A stretch of 64,000 nucleotides of DNA from Trichomonas vaginalis G3 (Eukaryota; Parabasalia; Trichomonadida; Trichomonadidae). Below the pieces are notes generated by a model, which saw only the letters and a list, made by a program, of their open reading frames with translations, had not been told where the DNA came from and made no database searches. The stretch's first letter is position 1. Each line of letters begins with the position of its first letter. This document shows, in pieces, positions 29,300 through 37,913 of this stretch. Both the position numbers and the translations under genes were made by a program. The stretch lies in assembly GCF_026262505.1 (NCBI RefSeq), contig NC_067203.1, positions 20,813,411 to 20,877,410 on the forward strand, in the 5' to 3' direction.

Positions 29300-30148
29300 T
29301 TATATTTTTATCGTTCGATAGTAGTTGTATATGAAACTAAGTTCTAAGTAAAACGCATGGTATAATGGAATTATTCTTTTTCTTCCATCTGTAGTAAACC
29401 ATACTTGAAAGTCTGAAATACTTCCACTTGGTGGTTCGTATAACTTTGTAGGTTTTTCGTAAAAGTCATTTGCCAAGCATAAAAAAGAGTTTTGGGCGCC
29501 AGAAAATGAAGCATGAACAATAATAGCAGCTGGGTCGAAAACATCTTTAAATAAATATGGTTCATCTCTTGCATATCGACTGTAAATATTTGCTAAAGGA
29601 AGTTCGACTTTCTGATTTAACATTCTTTGCAAATAATACCATGACATTGCAGTGAATTCTGTATATATTTGTTCGTCTTTCTTTGGATTGTCTTCGTAGA
29701 TTTGAAATGACACTTGTGAATTTTGTTTGTCATATACAATTCTCACATAAAGTGTGCTCTCGGTATTTGCATATTCATCAGCATATTTTGCATAACATGA
29801 ATTTATTTTATCTTCTATATTTTTTAACGCAGTCTGTAGAGAAGATGAAAGGTCAACTTGTATTAGCTCAATTTCTTCCCACATTTTTCGTTTCCCTTCA
29901 GATATATAATCTATATGAAACCTTACAATAAATGGAAAACTTTTATCTTCTACAGACACAAACTTCATTCTACGAAAGCCAATAGCTTTTGTGACGGATG
30001 GGTCTCTTAACCATCTCAATGGGTAGTCAAAACGATAGCCTTCATGCTTTACGGTCTCTGTCTCAAACTTTTGACCTACGTTAGTAAAAAGTTCATCTAA
30101 TGGTTTAGTTGTAGCAACTCTTGAATTTTCTTTTTCTATTGAAAGCAT
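29300..30148 (-). CDS. Maverick conserved protein, 282 aa; candidate minor capsid protein
   Basis: Related to the product of 7710-8372 in element A (shared YPLRWLRD/YPRHWVEY block). Beta-rich, no enzyme motif, ends with LELSFIYNYYRTIKI. A short relic at 34245-34397 has closely similar beginning and end. It starts 18 bp from the fibre gene on the opposite strand, so it is probably co-expressed with fibre and other late structural genes. Penton or other minor virion protein is a hypothesis. Confidence 0.5.
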   Translation of the reverse strand: MLSIEKENSRVATTKPLDELFTNVGQKFETETVKHEGYRFDYPLRWLRDPSVTKAIGFRRMKFVSVEDKSFPFIVRFHIDYISEGKRKMWEEIELIQVDLSSSLQTALKNIEDKINSCYAKYADEYANTESTLYVRIVYDKQNSQVSFQIYEDNPKKDEQIYTEFTAMSWYYLQRMLNQKVELPLANIYSRYARDEPYLFKDVFDPAAIIVHASFSGAQNSFLCLANDFYEKPTKLYEPPSGSISDFQVWFTTDGRKRIIPLYHAFYLELSFIYNYYRTIKI

Positions 30149-30166
30149 ATTTTATCTAGAATAAAA
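30149..30166. promoter_or_regulatory. 18-bp divergent promoter (ATTTTATCTAGAATAAAA)
   Basis: The whole space between two opposing ATGs. It is nearly palindromic around CTAG. The same pattern sits between divergent starts at 43303-43320, 4800-4816 and, more loosely, 7694-7709. It is far too short for a separate promoter each way, so one element must serve both strands. Confidence 0.65.
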
Positions 30167-31456
30167 ATGTCGAAAGAAACAGCGTCTATGAGAGAAATAC
30201 AACACAACCGACAACTCATTATGCAAGCTCTAAATAAGAACACAACAAACTTTTCAAACTATTCTAAGATATCTGAGTCATTGAAAGAAGGAAACTTAAA
30301 ACTGACATTAAACCCAATGACAGATGAGTTTCTATTTCAAGACAATAGGAACCATACTGTCTGTATAAATCCAACAAAAGGAACTTTAAACGAGAAACCT
30401 ATAGATGAACTTCTTTTGAAAGCAGATATTGACAACAAAGCTGACAAAGAGTATGTCATTGAAAAAGTTCAAGAAGAACATGACAGAGCAGATGCAACAT
30501 ATGCAACAAAAGCAGATGTTGACAACAAAGCTGACAAAACATATGTTAACGATGAGTTAGCATGCGTGGCTAGTGCGTTAGTGAAGAAGGCAGATAAGGA
30601 ATATGTGGATGAAAAAGACAATGAAATTAAAGAAAGGGTTGAATGGTATAATGAACGGACATCGAAGATTTTAAAAACGAAAGCTGATACAGGATGGGTT
30701 TCAGGGTGTTTAGACCTTAAAGCCGACAAAGAAACTGTAGATATGTTGGCACAAACGGTTTCAAGTCATACCAGAGGTTTAATGGAAGATGGACAACAGT
30801 TGAAAGAGCTTGAGAAAGGTGTTACAGAGTTAAGGAATACAAAAGCAGACTCGACATGGATAAAAGGATATGTAGATGCAACAAAAGAACGTATTTTCGC
30901 ATGGACAGAAGGAACATACCCACAAAAATATCATAGACATAGCATCTCTGACGTAAATGAACTTGAAGAAAGGTTATATAAGAAAGCAGACAAAACAGAG
31001 CTTCAAACATTAAAGATTGAAATACTTCAAACAGTATATCCTATAGGTTCTATTTATACGTCAATGAACTCTACCAGACCAGAAGTAGTACTTGGTTTTG
31101 GAACTTGGACTCAAATAGTCGAAAGGTTTTTGTATTGTGCAAACTCTTCAAAGGTAACAGGTGGAAGTAAAACGATTTCAGGTGAAAACTTACCTGCACA
31201 CAGTCACTACATAAATTTAACTACAGCTGAAGCAGGTTGGCATAAGCATAGATATTGGGATTGGACAGGAATGACAAAAGGTAAAGGATATGATGTTAAA
31301 GACGACGTTAAGTTTGCTATAAATTGTTACTGGGATGACACTCAGGGAGGAGGAAGCCATACACATCGCATTACAGGATATTCGGAAACAACGGGACAGA
31401 GTAAAGACTACATGCCACCTTACATGACAGTTTACGCATGGTATAGAAATGCTTAG
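30167..31456 (+). CDS. Fibre protein with KADK repeats and phage-type collar/receptor-binding tip (429 aa)
   Basis: Residues ~85-230 carry repeated (N/K)KADK-YV/T blocks in a coiled-coil setting, the phage tail-fibre repeat pattern. From ~285 the protein switches to YPIGSIYTSMNSTRPEVVLG, FGTWTQIVERFLYCANSS, LPAHSHYI, GGGSHTHRI and ends DYMPPYMTVYAWYRNA. That is the collar/tip module of phage short tail fibres, where paired His-x-His motifs bind a metal along a trimer axis. It is likely a trimeric receptor-binding fibre of the element's particle. Reading frame whole. A related collar gene is at 1824-2216. Confidence 0.75.
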   Translation: MSKETASMREIQHNRQLIMQALNKNTTNFSNYSKISESLKEGNLKLTLNPMTDEFLFQDNRNHTVCINPTKGTLNEKPIDELLLKADIDNKADKEYVIEKVQEEHDRADATYATKADVDNKADKTYVNDELACVASALVKKADKEYVDEKDNEIKERVEWYNERTSKILKTKADTGWVSGCLDLKADKETVDMLAQTVSSHTRGLMEDGQQLKELEKGVTELRNTKADSTWIKGYVDATKERIFAWTEGTYPQKYHRHSISDVNELEERLYKKADKTELQTLKIEILQTVYPIGSIYTSMNSTRPEVVLGFGTWTQIVERFLYCANSSKVTGGSKTISGENLPAHSHYINLTTAEAGWHKHRYWDWTGMTKGKGYDVKDDVKFAINCYWDDTQGGGSHTHRITGYSETTGQSKDYMPPYMTVYAWYRNA

Positions 31457-32410
31457 TCGTCATTTTCAACTTCTTTAGCATATTCGTCAGCAGTTGTCTT
31501 ATATTTGTTAGGAACTGTCTTTGAAAGTATACCACCTTGAACTTTGACAAGTTTGAAACGAGGTCTGACAATAGTAGTTTTATCTTCTGCTTGCAGTGTG
31601 TACATTTTGCCATGTTTGCCTAAAACTTCATAATATTCTCTTGTATACTTTCTTCTATTTTTACGAACACGAATGCGAGTACCTGTCGAGTTCCCATTGT
31701 TGTCATAGTCAATAGTATTTTCATATGGGTCGCGTTTAGGTATTTCTATTTTTACTTTGTCACCTTTCTTAAGTTTGAAGCCTGGCATTCTTTCTTGTTT
31801 GTCTCTTTTGACTAAACTATTAAATATATAGTCTTTCTCTAAGTCAGGGTTGTTTTTCATTTCTTCGGGAGAGTGGTTTCCCAAACCTTTTTGTTTACGG
31901 TTATTGTAAATATTTAAAACTTGTCTCATCTTTGCCTGGAGAAGTGTCTGTACTTGTCGTCATATGACATTTCATCTACCTCACCACCTTGTGGTTGATT
32001 TAAGTCTCTTAAGATTTTTATACAACTGTCAATGACACCAAGAGCAGAATGGTTTTGGTCGACAATGAAATATTGGTTTACATTTTTTGAACGCAGATAG
32101 TTTTTAATATCGTCTGATTTGAAAGAACTTTCACAGTCAGATGTCAGTTTTGTTGGATGGTATTTGTCAACGAATATTGTCAAAGCAGTTTTCACATCTA
32201 AAATATTTTTGGACTGCAATGGTATGGCTTCACAGTATCTTGTGTTTTGACCGACAAATATTAGCCAGTATGGTGGTCCATCTTCTCTATACCTCGGAAT
32301 GTTTTCCAAGATATCCATAAACCAAGCATTTGGTGTTGAACTAAAGATTTTTACCATGAGTGCTTTCTTTGTTGCTTTAGAAACATAGGGTCCTTGTTTG
32401 GATTCGTCAT
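31453..32410 (-). pseudogene. Maverick integrase (rve core plus chromodomain-like tail), broken
   Basis: The upstream half has the rve core (NAWFMDILENIPRYREDG, then LTSDCESSFKSDDIKNYLRS). The downstream half has an SH3-like region with IRVRKNRRKYTREYYEVLGK and a tail corresponding to that of the element A copy. The end overlaps the fibre gene by 4 nt, tail to tail. It would have inserted the element and produced the CATGA duplication. Fossil; a small number of breaks. Confidence 0.8.
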
Positions 32411-32427
32411 TTTTTATCCTATAAGAA

Positions 32428-32829
32428 ATGGGTTTATTTGGCGCATTAGCAGGAGTTGCATCCAGATTTTTGCCCGCAGTGGGAACAATAGCCAGAGGTG
32501 TATTTGGAGTTGGAAGGAAGATTTTGAGTACATTAGGTATACTGAAAGAGAAAGCACAACCTATTATACAAACTGTACAGAAAGGTTGGGAGGTAGCACG
32601 AGATGCAGCAAATCTTATTCCAAATCCTGAAACAAGAGGAAAAGTTCAAGGATGGATGGACAATGTAGGAAGAGAAGCAGGAAACTACTATAACAAAGCA
32701 AATGACTACTATAACCAAGCAGGGCACTATATGGACCAAGGTGAAAGATTCTTTAACAGAGGATATAACCATGCACAACAGTGGGTAAACAATAACCAAC
32801 CGCAACCACCTCAAACTTGGGGAATGTAA
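32428..32829 (+). CDS. Amphipathic minor structural protein, 133 aa
   Basis: MGLFGALAGVASRFLPAVGT is a glycine/alanine amphipathic helix, followed by a charged middle and a Tyr/Asn/Gln-rich tail with repeated NYYNKAND-like blocks and PQPPQTWGM at the end. Same plan as the 80-aa protein at 29053. Preceded by TTTTTTATCCTATAAGAA before the ATG. A membrane-active or core-associated virion protein is plausible from composition only. Confidence 0.5.
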   Translation: MGLFGALAGVASRFLPAVGTIARGVFGVGRKILSTLGILKEKAQPIIQTVQKGWEVARDAANLIPNPETRGKVQGWMDNVGREAGNYYNKANDYYNQAGHYMDQGERFFNRGYNHAQQWVNNNQPQPPQTWGM

Positions 32830-32848
32830 AGTTTTTTACTGAGATGAA

Positions 32849-33003
32849 ATGAACAATACAGCATTGAGACAAATGGGTTCAAGATGGATTTGTCGACTTC
32901 CAGCAGTTACACAACCACGTGTTTGTCAAGTCCTCCTATACCTCAGGAAGTTTTAGACCGACTTAAAAAACCTAAACAACCAGTTGAAAACAAAACAAAC
33001 TAA
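32849..33003 (+). pseudogene. Small Maverick gene remnant
   Basis: The leader GTTTTTTACTGAGATGAA and ATG are nearly identical to those of the next gene at 33023, and coding-like sequence ending PKQPVENKTN follows. I recognise no family. It looks broken. Confidence 0.35.
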
Positions 33004-33022
33004 AATTTTTTACTGAGATGAA

Positions 33023-33589
33023 ATGACCGAAGAAGTTGAAACGGTAGATTTGACACCACAAACAAAAAGTTCAGAACCATTGTCAAAACCTGTCAAAGAA
33101 CTTACAGATGAAGAGAAAAATTCAATAATAGAAAGTGCCAGGTCTGGAAATACAAACCCTAACTACAAAGTCACTTTTCATAGAAATGGAACGGCTAGTA
33201 TCTCAAAAAAGAAACAGACTCTCACAAATAAAATATTGAAGTCTGAAGGAGTTTATGAGACAACAGATGGGAAGGTATACTTCACGGACCAACAGTTCAT
33301 TATAGAACATCTCATTGACTTAGAGTCGAAATATTCTAAACTTTACAACAAACACAAAAAGTTGAAAGGAAAACAAAAACAAATGGCATATGATATTTAT
33401 GAAGATGTTAACGACACAACCATACCTGCAAGTGAGGTAAAGTCAGAGGAACCGAAAAGTGACGAAAAACCGATAGAAGAAGGGAAGCCAAAAACTGAAG
33501 ATAAACCAAAACCAAAGTTTAGTCAACCTTCATTAGCTGGTATGGGTTGGCGTCAAAGACTTTTGGTAGCTGGTGGCTATGTAAAGTAA
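33023..33589 (+). CDS. Maverick hypothetical protein, 188 aa
   Basis: Begins MTEEVETVDLTPQTKSSEPL. The middle part (~45-110) is folded and charged (VTFHRNGTASISKKKQTLTN, then LESKYSKLYNKHKKLKGKQ coiled coil). A Lys/Glu/Pro-rich linker follows, and the end is conserved-looking (SLAGMGWRQRLLVAGGYVK). No family recognised. Leader ATTTTTTACTGAGATGAA as in the preceding gene. Confidence 0.5.
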   Translation: MTEEVETVDLTPQTKSSEPLSKPVKELTDEEKNSIIESARSGNTNPNYKVTFHRNGTASISKKKQTLTNKILKSEGVYETTDGKVYFTDQQFIIEHLIDLESKYSKLYNKHKKLKGKQKQMAYDIYEDVNDTTIPASEVKSEEPKSDEKPIEEGKPKTEDKPKPKFSQPSLAGMGWRQRLLVAGGYVK

Positions 33590-33635
33590 AGAAAAAACAT
33601 TTTTTTAAAAAATATATTTTTTTATTTTATTTGAA

Positions 33636-34244
33636 ATGTACGCTGAGTTTGTTGGAGAAGACCGTTGGGAAACTTGTTTGTTAGATGAGAAATATGAAAT
33701 TCACTGTTGTGAGTCATTTGAAGTCAGAAACAAAAAGACAAAAAGAGTTTTAAGCGAATGTGAGCGAAATGACGGATATGCTAGGATGAGGATTGGTGAG
33801 AAATGCTATTTTAAACATATTGTCATTGCAACTCATTTTATACCGAACCCTAACAATCTACCTTTTGTAGACCATATAAACCGTATAAGAAACGACAATA
33901 GACTTGAAAACTTACGCTGGGTCACTCGTTCTGAAAACAATAAGAACAGAGGCAAATTTGGAGATATAGTATTCGAATTTGTCGACGAACTAGAAGATGA
34001 AGCAATTGAAATTACAGACTATGGCAAGCATACGTTTGAGTTTTACTACTATAGCGAAGAACAGGACTCTTTCTACTTTTATACCGGCGTAAACTATAGG
34101 AAATTACAAGTATGTTTTACTAAGGAAGGCTATGCTTATGTAAACACTAGAGATACAGATGGAAAACACGTTAAATACTTCTTAACAAATTCAAGAAGCT
34201 ATATGGCATACCATTTTAAAACAGTATATTTTTACATATATTAA
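33636..34244 (+). CDS. HNH endonuclease (homing type), copy 1 (202 aa)
   Basis: Contains the HNH_3-type core: HIVIATHFIPNPNNLPFVDH, then INRIRNDNRLENLRWVTRSE and a following NKNRG, giving the His, Asn and final Asn/His metal-site pattern. The N-terminal ~60 residues (GDRW-like start, SFEVRNKKTKRVLS) resemble NUMOD4-type modules of phage homing nucleases. A C-terminal ~80-residue extension is Tyr-rich. A near-identical gene lies inverted at 41281-41862. It may be a selfish passenger or a recombination enzyme of the element. Reading frame whole. Confidence 0.8.
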   Translation: MYAEFVGEDRWETCLLDEKYEIHCCESFEVRNKKTKRVLSECERNDGYARMRIGEKCYFKHIVIATHFIPNPNNLPFVDHINRIRNDNRLENLRWVTRSENNKNRGKFGDIVFEFVDELEDEAIEITDYGKHTFEFYYYSEEQDSFYFYTGVNYRKLQVCFTKEGYAYVNTRDTDGKHVKYFLTNSRSYMAYHFKTVYFYIY

Positions 34245-34397
34245 ATGCTTCAGGTTGAAAAACAAAGAACAAAAGTAGCAGATACAAAACCGTTAGACTA
34301 TATCTTTACAAACGCTGGTAGACTATATCAGATGAAGAAATTTCATCTCGAATTGTCTTTCATATATAACTACGGAGAAGTGCTGAAAAAGTATTGA
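34245..34397 (+). pseudogene. Short relic related to the 282-aa protein
   Basis: A 50-residue frame whose beginning and end (LELSFIYNYG) closely resemble the beginning and end of the product of 29300-30148. It starts right after the HNH gene. A remnant copy, not a separate family. Confidence 0.5.
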
Positions 34398-34404
34398 AAA
34401 ATAA

Positions 34405-34760
34405 TGTTTATGTTAGCATGTTAGATCTAACACGTTTTCTAACACGTTTTCTAACATGGTCTAAAACTCTTGAATTTTCATGAATTTTGTGCTGAATTCG
34501 ACAAAAATGAGTTTTTGGTTGAAAAAAGAGGTGGAGCCAAAAGTGGCTCGACCTCAAAACAAGCATTTTGTGAAGAATATACCAACCCGCGGAAAACAGC
34601 GGGTTGCTTTTTATACAAAAATTCAACAGGTGAATTTTCATGAATTTCCTTAAGATAGAAAAAAAGTGAGTTAAAATGAGATGTTTACTGAGGGGGTCGA
34701 CGGTTAAGCCACAAACGAATGTCCGACGGTTAAGCCACAAACGAATGTCCGACGTCCCAC
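34405..34760. repeat. Intergenic repeats: GTTAG-type palindrome, hairpin copy, tandem GACGGTTAAGCCACAAACG units
   Basis: 34410-34457 is a GTTAG-type palindrome. Around 34566-34616 lies a near copy of DNA found inside the KilA-N gene (ACCAACCCGCGGA...GCGGGTTGCTTTTTATAC). 34699-34750 is a 26-bp unit twice in tandem, containing ACAAACGAATGTCCGACG, which recurs at 38732 and 39336 beside the two minisatellites. No gene seen. Confidence 0.7.
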
Positions 34761-34797
34761 CAAAAAATATTTTTTTTATTTTTATTGTAAGAACAGT

Positions 34798-35460
34798 ATG
34801 ACAGTCGAAGCAAAAACGTTCACGAACAAATCTAATGGCGAAACATTCACAAAAGGCACTTACAACGGTATTGAAGTCTTACGTAGAGACATGGATGGTT
34901 ATATAAATGCAACAAAGATGTGTCAGCAGTTTAGGAAAGACTTTAGAAGGTTGTTGGAAAATAAGTCCTGGGAAGAGTATTTTGAGGCATTTTGTGAAGA
35001 ATATACCAACCCGCGGAATTCCGCGGGTTGCTTTTTATACACAGTTCATGCAGGAATTCCTGATGAAATCAAACAGGTTAGAGGAACGTATGTAGACCCA
35101 AGACTTGTAAACTATATAGCAATGTGGGCTTCTCCAAAATATTGTATAGCAGTTGGAAAAATTTTGGACTCCATAGACAAGAAAGTTCATGAGAAATTAG
35201 ATGAAGAAGAACTTGAAGATACAGTAGAGAATGCAAAACCTTTGTTCGAAGAAGAAGTTAGAAAAATGCATGAAAAACAAATAGAACATGAACGTGAGAT
35301 ATGTTCTGGTTATAGAGACTCGCCATACGAACTAGACCAATGGGAACAAGAAGATTTAAAGAGAGAATTTAGAGAATATGAACTCGCTAAAATTTCATTA
35401 GAAGCTGCAGAAAAGAAGTTAAAAGTTTGGGGTCGTTTTGTACAAAAATATTGTGAGTAA
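34798..35460 (+). CDS. KilA-N domain protein (220 aa)
   Basis: GIEVLRRDMDGYINATKMCQ near residue 25 and YVDPRLVNYIAMWASPKYCI near 100 are the two KilA-N signature blocks. KilA-N is a DNA-binding fold shared by phage, large DNA viruses and fungal APSES factors. The C-terminal ~90 residues form a charged coiled coil. The leader ATTTTTATTGTAAGAACAGT differs from that of the structural genes and resembles those of the genes at 35743, 37030 and 37508. Likely a regulator of the element. A perfect 22-bp palindrome (35008-35029) lies inside the coding region between the two signature blocks. Confidence 0.8.
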   Translation: MTVEAKTFTNKSNGETFTKGTYNGIEVLRRDMDGYINATKMCQQFRKDFRRLLENKSWEEYFEAFCEEYTNPRNSAGCFLYTVHAGIPDEIKQVRGTYVDPRLVNYIAMWASPKYCIAVGKILDSIDKKVHEKLDEEELEDTVENAKPLFEEEVRKMHEKQIEHEREICSGYRDSPYELDQWEQEDLKREFREYELAKISLEAAEKKLKVWGRFVQKYCE

Positions 35461-35477
35461 ATGAACCATTTTTTTTT

Positions 35478-35640
35478 GGCAAAAATATATTTTATGTTAG
35501 AATGTTAGATCTAACATGTTTTCTAACATGTTTTCTAACATGGTCTAAAACTCTTGAAAATCATGAAATTTACACCAAAAATATATTTTATGTTAGAATG
35601 TTAGATCTAACACGTTTTCTAACACGTTTTCTAACATCGT
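35478..35640. repeat. Two GTTAG-type palindromes
   Basis: At about 35494-35542 and 35591-35638: AAAATATATTTTATGTTAGA, then the palindrome GTTAGATCTAAC, then repeated half-sites ending in CTAACAT. They fill the gap between the KilA-N gene and the next gene. Same orientation, about 97 bp apart. Confidence 0.8.
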
Positions 35641-35742
35641 AGAAAACTCTCGAAATTCATGAGTTTTGACACTTTTCACAAAAAACATAAAAAATAAAGT
35701 TAGTTTTTTAAAAAAATATTTTTTTATTTTTATTGTAAGAAC

Positions 35743-36372
35743 ATGTTAGCAACAACTTCACCAAACTCTTTAGTCATGAACCCTACGTCAATGTTGGTAG
35801 AGATGAAAAGCTTCATTCCTTCTTCATATACTTTCGAAACAAAAATCCAGAAGATAAAGCAAGAACTTCTCCAAGGAGATTTAGATTGCACTGCAAAAGA
35901 TGAAACAAATGAACAATATCTTTATGAAATGCAGGATATTATTGACCATCTACCTAAACTTCCTGAAATACAACAACAAAAGCTTACTATTCCTGAATTC
36001 GATGAAATAGAAGTCAAAGCAACTGACTCAGTAGAAATAAAGAAGTTCATACGAAAGGTTAACTATGAGTTTCTTGGATTTCATTGCAACCACAAAGTCA
36101 TGGACAAAGACTGCGACATGGTATATAAGAACATCTCTGACATATATAAATCTGAAGAATTTAAGACCTACGACAACTTTGTTTCGTTAGTTGCAAAATG
36201 TGTATGGCAGATAAGAGATAAAGATAGAAGAGGTAAAGTATGGAACGAACAGATAAAACCAGCAACTTTTGAGTTAAAGAAAACCATTGACGCCTTGGTT
36301 GTTCTAGCTGGTTTTATTTCAATGTACAATGCTAAAATGAACCCGCATGTTCAAAATGTAAAGCAGCAATGA
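35743..36372 (+). CDS. Maverick conserved protein, 209 aa, unknown
   Basis: Full-length relative of the partial gene at 1-463. Beginning MLATTSPNSLVMNPTSMLVE, it is mostly helical with a Cys/His-containing middle (GFHCNHKVMDKDCDMVYKNI). No known family. It is kept in both elements, downstream of an identical type of T-rich leader, and sits among KilA-N genes; an early regulatory or replication role is possible. The stop overlaps the next ATG (ATGA at 36369-36372). Confidence 0.55.
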   Translation: MLATTSPNSLVMNPTSMLVEMKSFIPSSYTFETKIQKIKQELLQGDLDCTAKDETNEQYLYEMQDIIDHLPKLPEIQQQKLTIPEFDEIEVKATDSVEIKKFIRKVNYEFLGFHCNHKVMDKDCDMVYKNISDIYKSEEFKTYDNFVSLVAKCVWQIRDKDRRGKVWNEQIKPATFELKKTIDALVVLAGFISMYNAKMNPHVQNVKQQ

Positions 36373-36655
36373 GGAAATATAACTACTCCGTCAAAGAGAT
36401 AGAACGTATGAGAAACGACTATGCAGACTTAAAGAAAGAAGCAGAAAAACCAGCAGAAGATAAAATGGACATGTTAGCATTTCTAAACAAAACTATCCAA
36501 CAGCTGACGATTTCCTTCTATCTGATGTCAAGAAGAAATATAAAGAAACATTCGACATTGTGAAAACATTCGATGTACTGACAGAAGAAATAGAAGCTAC
36601 AAAACTGTTTAAAGTCATGAACCATCGCAACATATACCATGTAAAACGCTTGTAA
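36369..36655 (+). pseudogene. Small gene following the 209-aa protein, remnant
   Basis: Start overlaps the preceding stop by 4 nt. Helical, charged sequence begins MRKYNYSVKEIERMRNDYAD; coding-like sequence continues to about 36655 (ending KVMNHRNIYHVKRL) but appears broken. No family recognised. Confidence 0.4.
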
Positions 36656-36660
36656 ATAGT

Positions 36661-36916
36661 TATGTTAGAAAGAGGTTAGAAAACGTGTTAGATCTAACAT
36701 GCTAACATAAAATATATTTTTATTGAATTCCGTATGAAATTTCATGAGTTTTGTGTGTTTTAGACCATGTTAGAAAATGTTAGAAAACATGTTAGATCTA
36801 ACATTCTAACATAAAATATATTTTTATTGAATTCCGTATGAAATTTCATGAGTTTTGTATGTTTTAGACCATGTTAGAAAACATGTTAGAAAACATGTTA
36901 GATTAACATTCTACCT
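36661..36916. repeat. Three GTTAG-type palindromes in tandem
   Basis: Three palindrome units, each followed by ATAAAATATATTTTTATTGA and ATTCCGTATGAAATTTCATG (itself a partial inverted repeat), starting near 36661, 36769 and 36874. They face the opposite way to those at 35478-35640. They lie directly upstream of the second KilA-N-type gene. Confidence 0.8.
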
Positions 36917-37029
36917 AAAAATATATTTTTGCTGAATTCCGTATGAAAATTTCATGAGTTTCCTTAAGACAGAAAAATAAAGTTAGTTTTTTATAAAATA
37001 TTTTTTTTATTTTGTATGTAAGAACATAT

Positions 37030-37418
37030 ATGACAACAACCGAGAACACAACAACTGCTATCGTTCATGAAGCCATAAATGAAGAATACGAGTACATACA
37101 ATATAACAAACAATCCGTCTCATTCGTTCGGTCAAAGATGACATGTACCAAATGCAAAGTATTTTGACAGCATGTGCTACACCAGATACTAAGAAACCAC
37201 AAGACTGGTTTGAATTAAATAGCACTCATGAACTTTTGAGTGAGTTCGAACATGTAGAACTTAAAAAGATGTACCAAGACAGACAAAACTTACCATCGTA
37301 TCTAAAAGGTATATATGTTCATAAGTTCCTAGTTAGTTCAATAGCAATGTGGGCTTCACCTCGCTATGCATGGTATATTTACAGACTTCTTGACGAAGTT
37401 GCTGAAAAATACATGTAA
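37030..37418 (+). pseudogene. KilA-N-type protein, second copy, probably broken
   Basis: Begins MTTTENTTTAIVHEAINEEY-like sequence and later has LKGIYVHKFLVSSIAMWASP, the second KilA-N block. It is a tandem relative of the gene at 37508. The leader TTTTGTATGTAAGAACATAT is of the regulator type. Part of a three-gene KilA-N cluster. Confidence 0.55.
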
Positions 37419-37507
37419 AGCGTTTATTTTTGGTCTTTTATACAAGATAGAAAAAATAAAGTTAATTTTATTTTTTTTATTTTTTTATTTTGTATGTAAA
37501 GACAGAT

Positions 37508-37888
37508 ATGTCAACAACAGAGAACACAACAACAGTTATAGTCCATGAAGCCATAAATGAAGAATACGAGTACATACAGTATAACAAACAGTTACGTCTC
37601 ATTCGTTCAGTCAAAGATGACATGTACCAAATGCAAAGTATTTTGAATACTCTTCGTTCTACAAAGCAAGCACGTCATTGGTTTGAAAACCAACAGACAA
37701 AAGAACTTTTAGAAGAATTTCCTCATATGTTTGCGAGTGGTAGAAAACCGCGGAACGAGATTCCGTACGAAAATCGTCAAAATTTGCCAAATGGTTTGAG
37801 AGGTTGGTATGTTCATAGACTTCTTGTAAATGCTGTTGCAATGTGGGCTTCGCCTCGTTACGCTTGTTATATTTTCATGATTAGATGA
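37508..37888 (+). CDS. KilA-N-type protein, third copy (about 126 aa)
   Basis: MSTTENTTTVIVHEAINEEY, then NGLRGWYVHRLLVNAVAMWA and SPRYACYIF, the C-terminal KilA-N signature. The start is set at 37508 to match the paralogue's start and leader. It ends shortly before a separate frame (37914) that looks like the usual C-terminal part of viral KilA-N proteins. Probable DNA-binding regulator. Confidence 0.55.
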   Translation: MSTTENTTTVIVHEAINEEYEYIQYNKQLRLIRSVKDDMYQMQSILNTLRSTKQARHWFENQQTKELLEEFPHMFASGRKPRNEIPYENRQNLPNGLRGWYVHRLLVNAVAMWASPRYACYIFMIR

Positions 37889-37913
37889 AATTCATAGACA
37901 AGAACGTGAAGAG

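Noticed and set aside
37010-37020. GTATGT as a possible trichomonad intron 5' splice site (also in other regulator-type leaders)
   Set aside because: No ACTAACACACAG-type 3' site follows, and the motif sits in a shared leader directly before ATGs.
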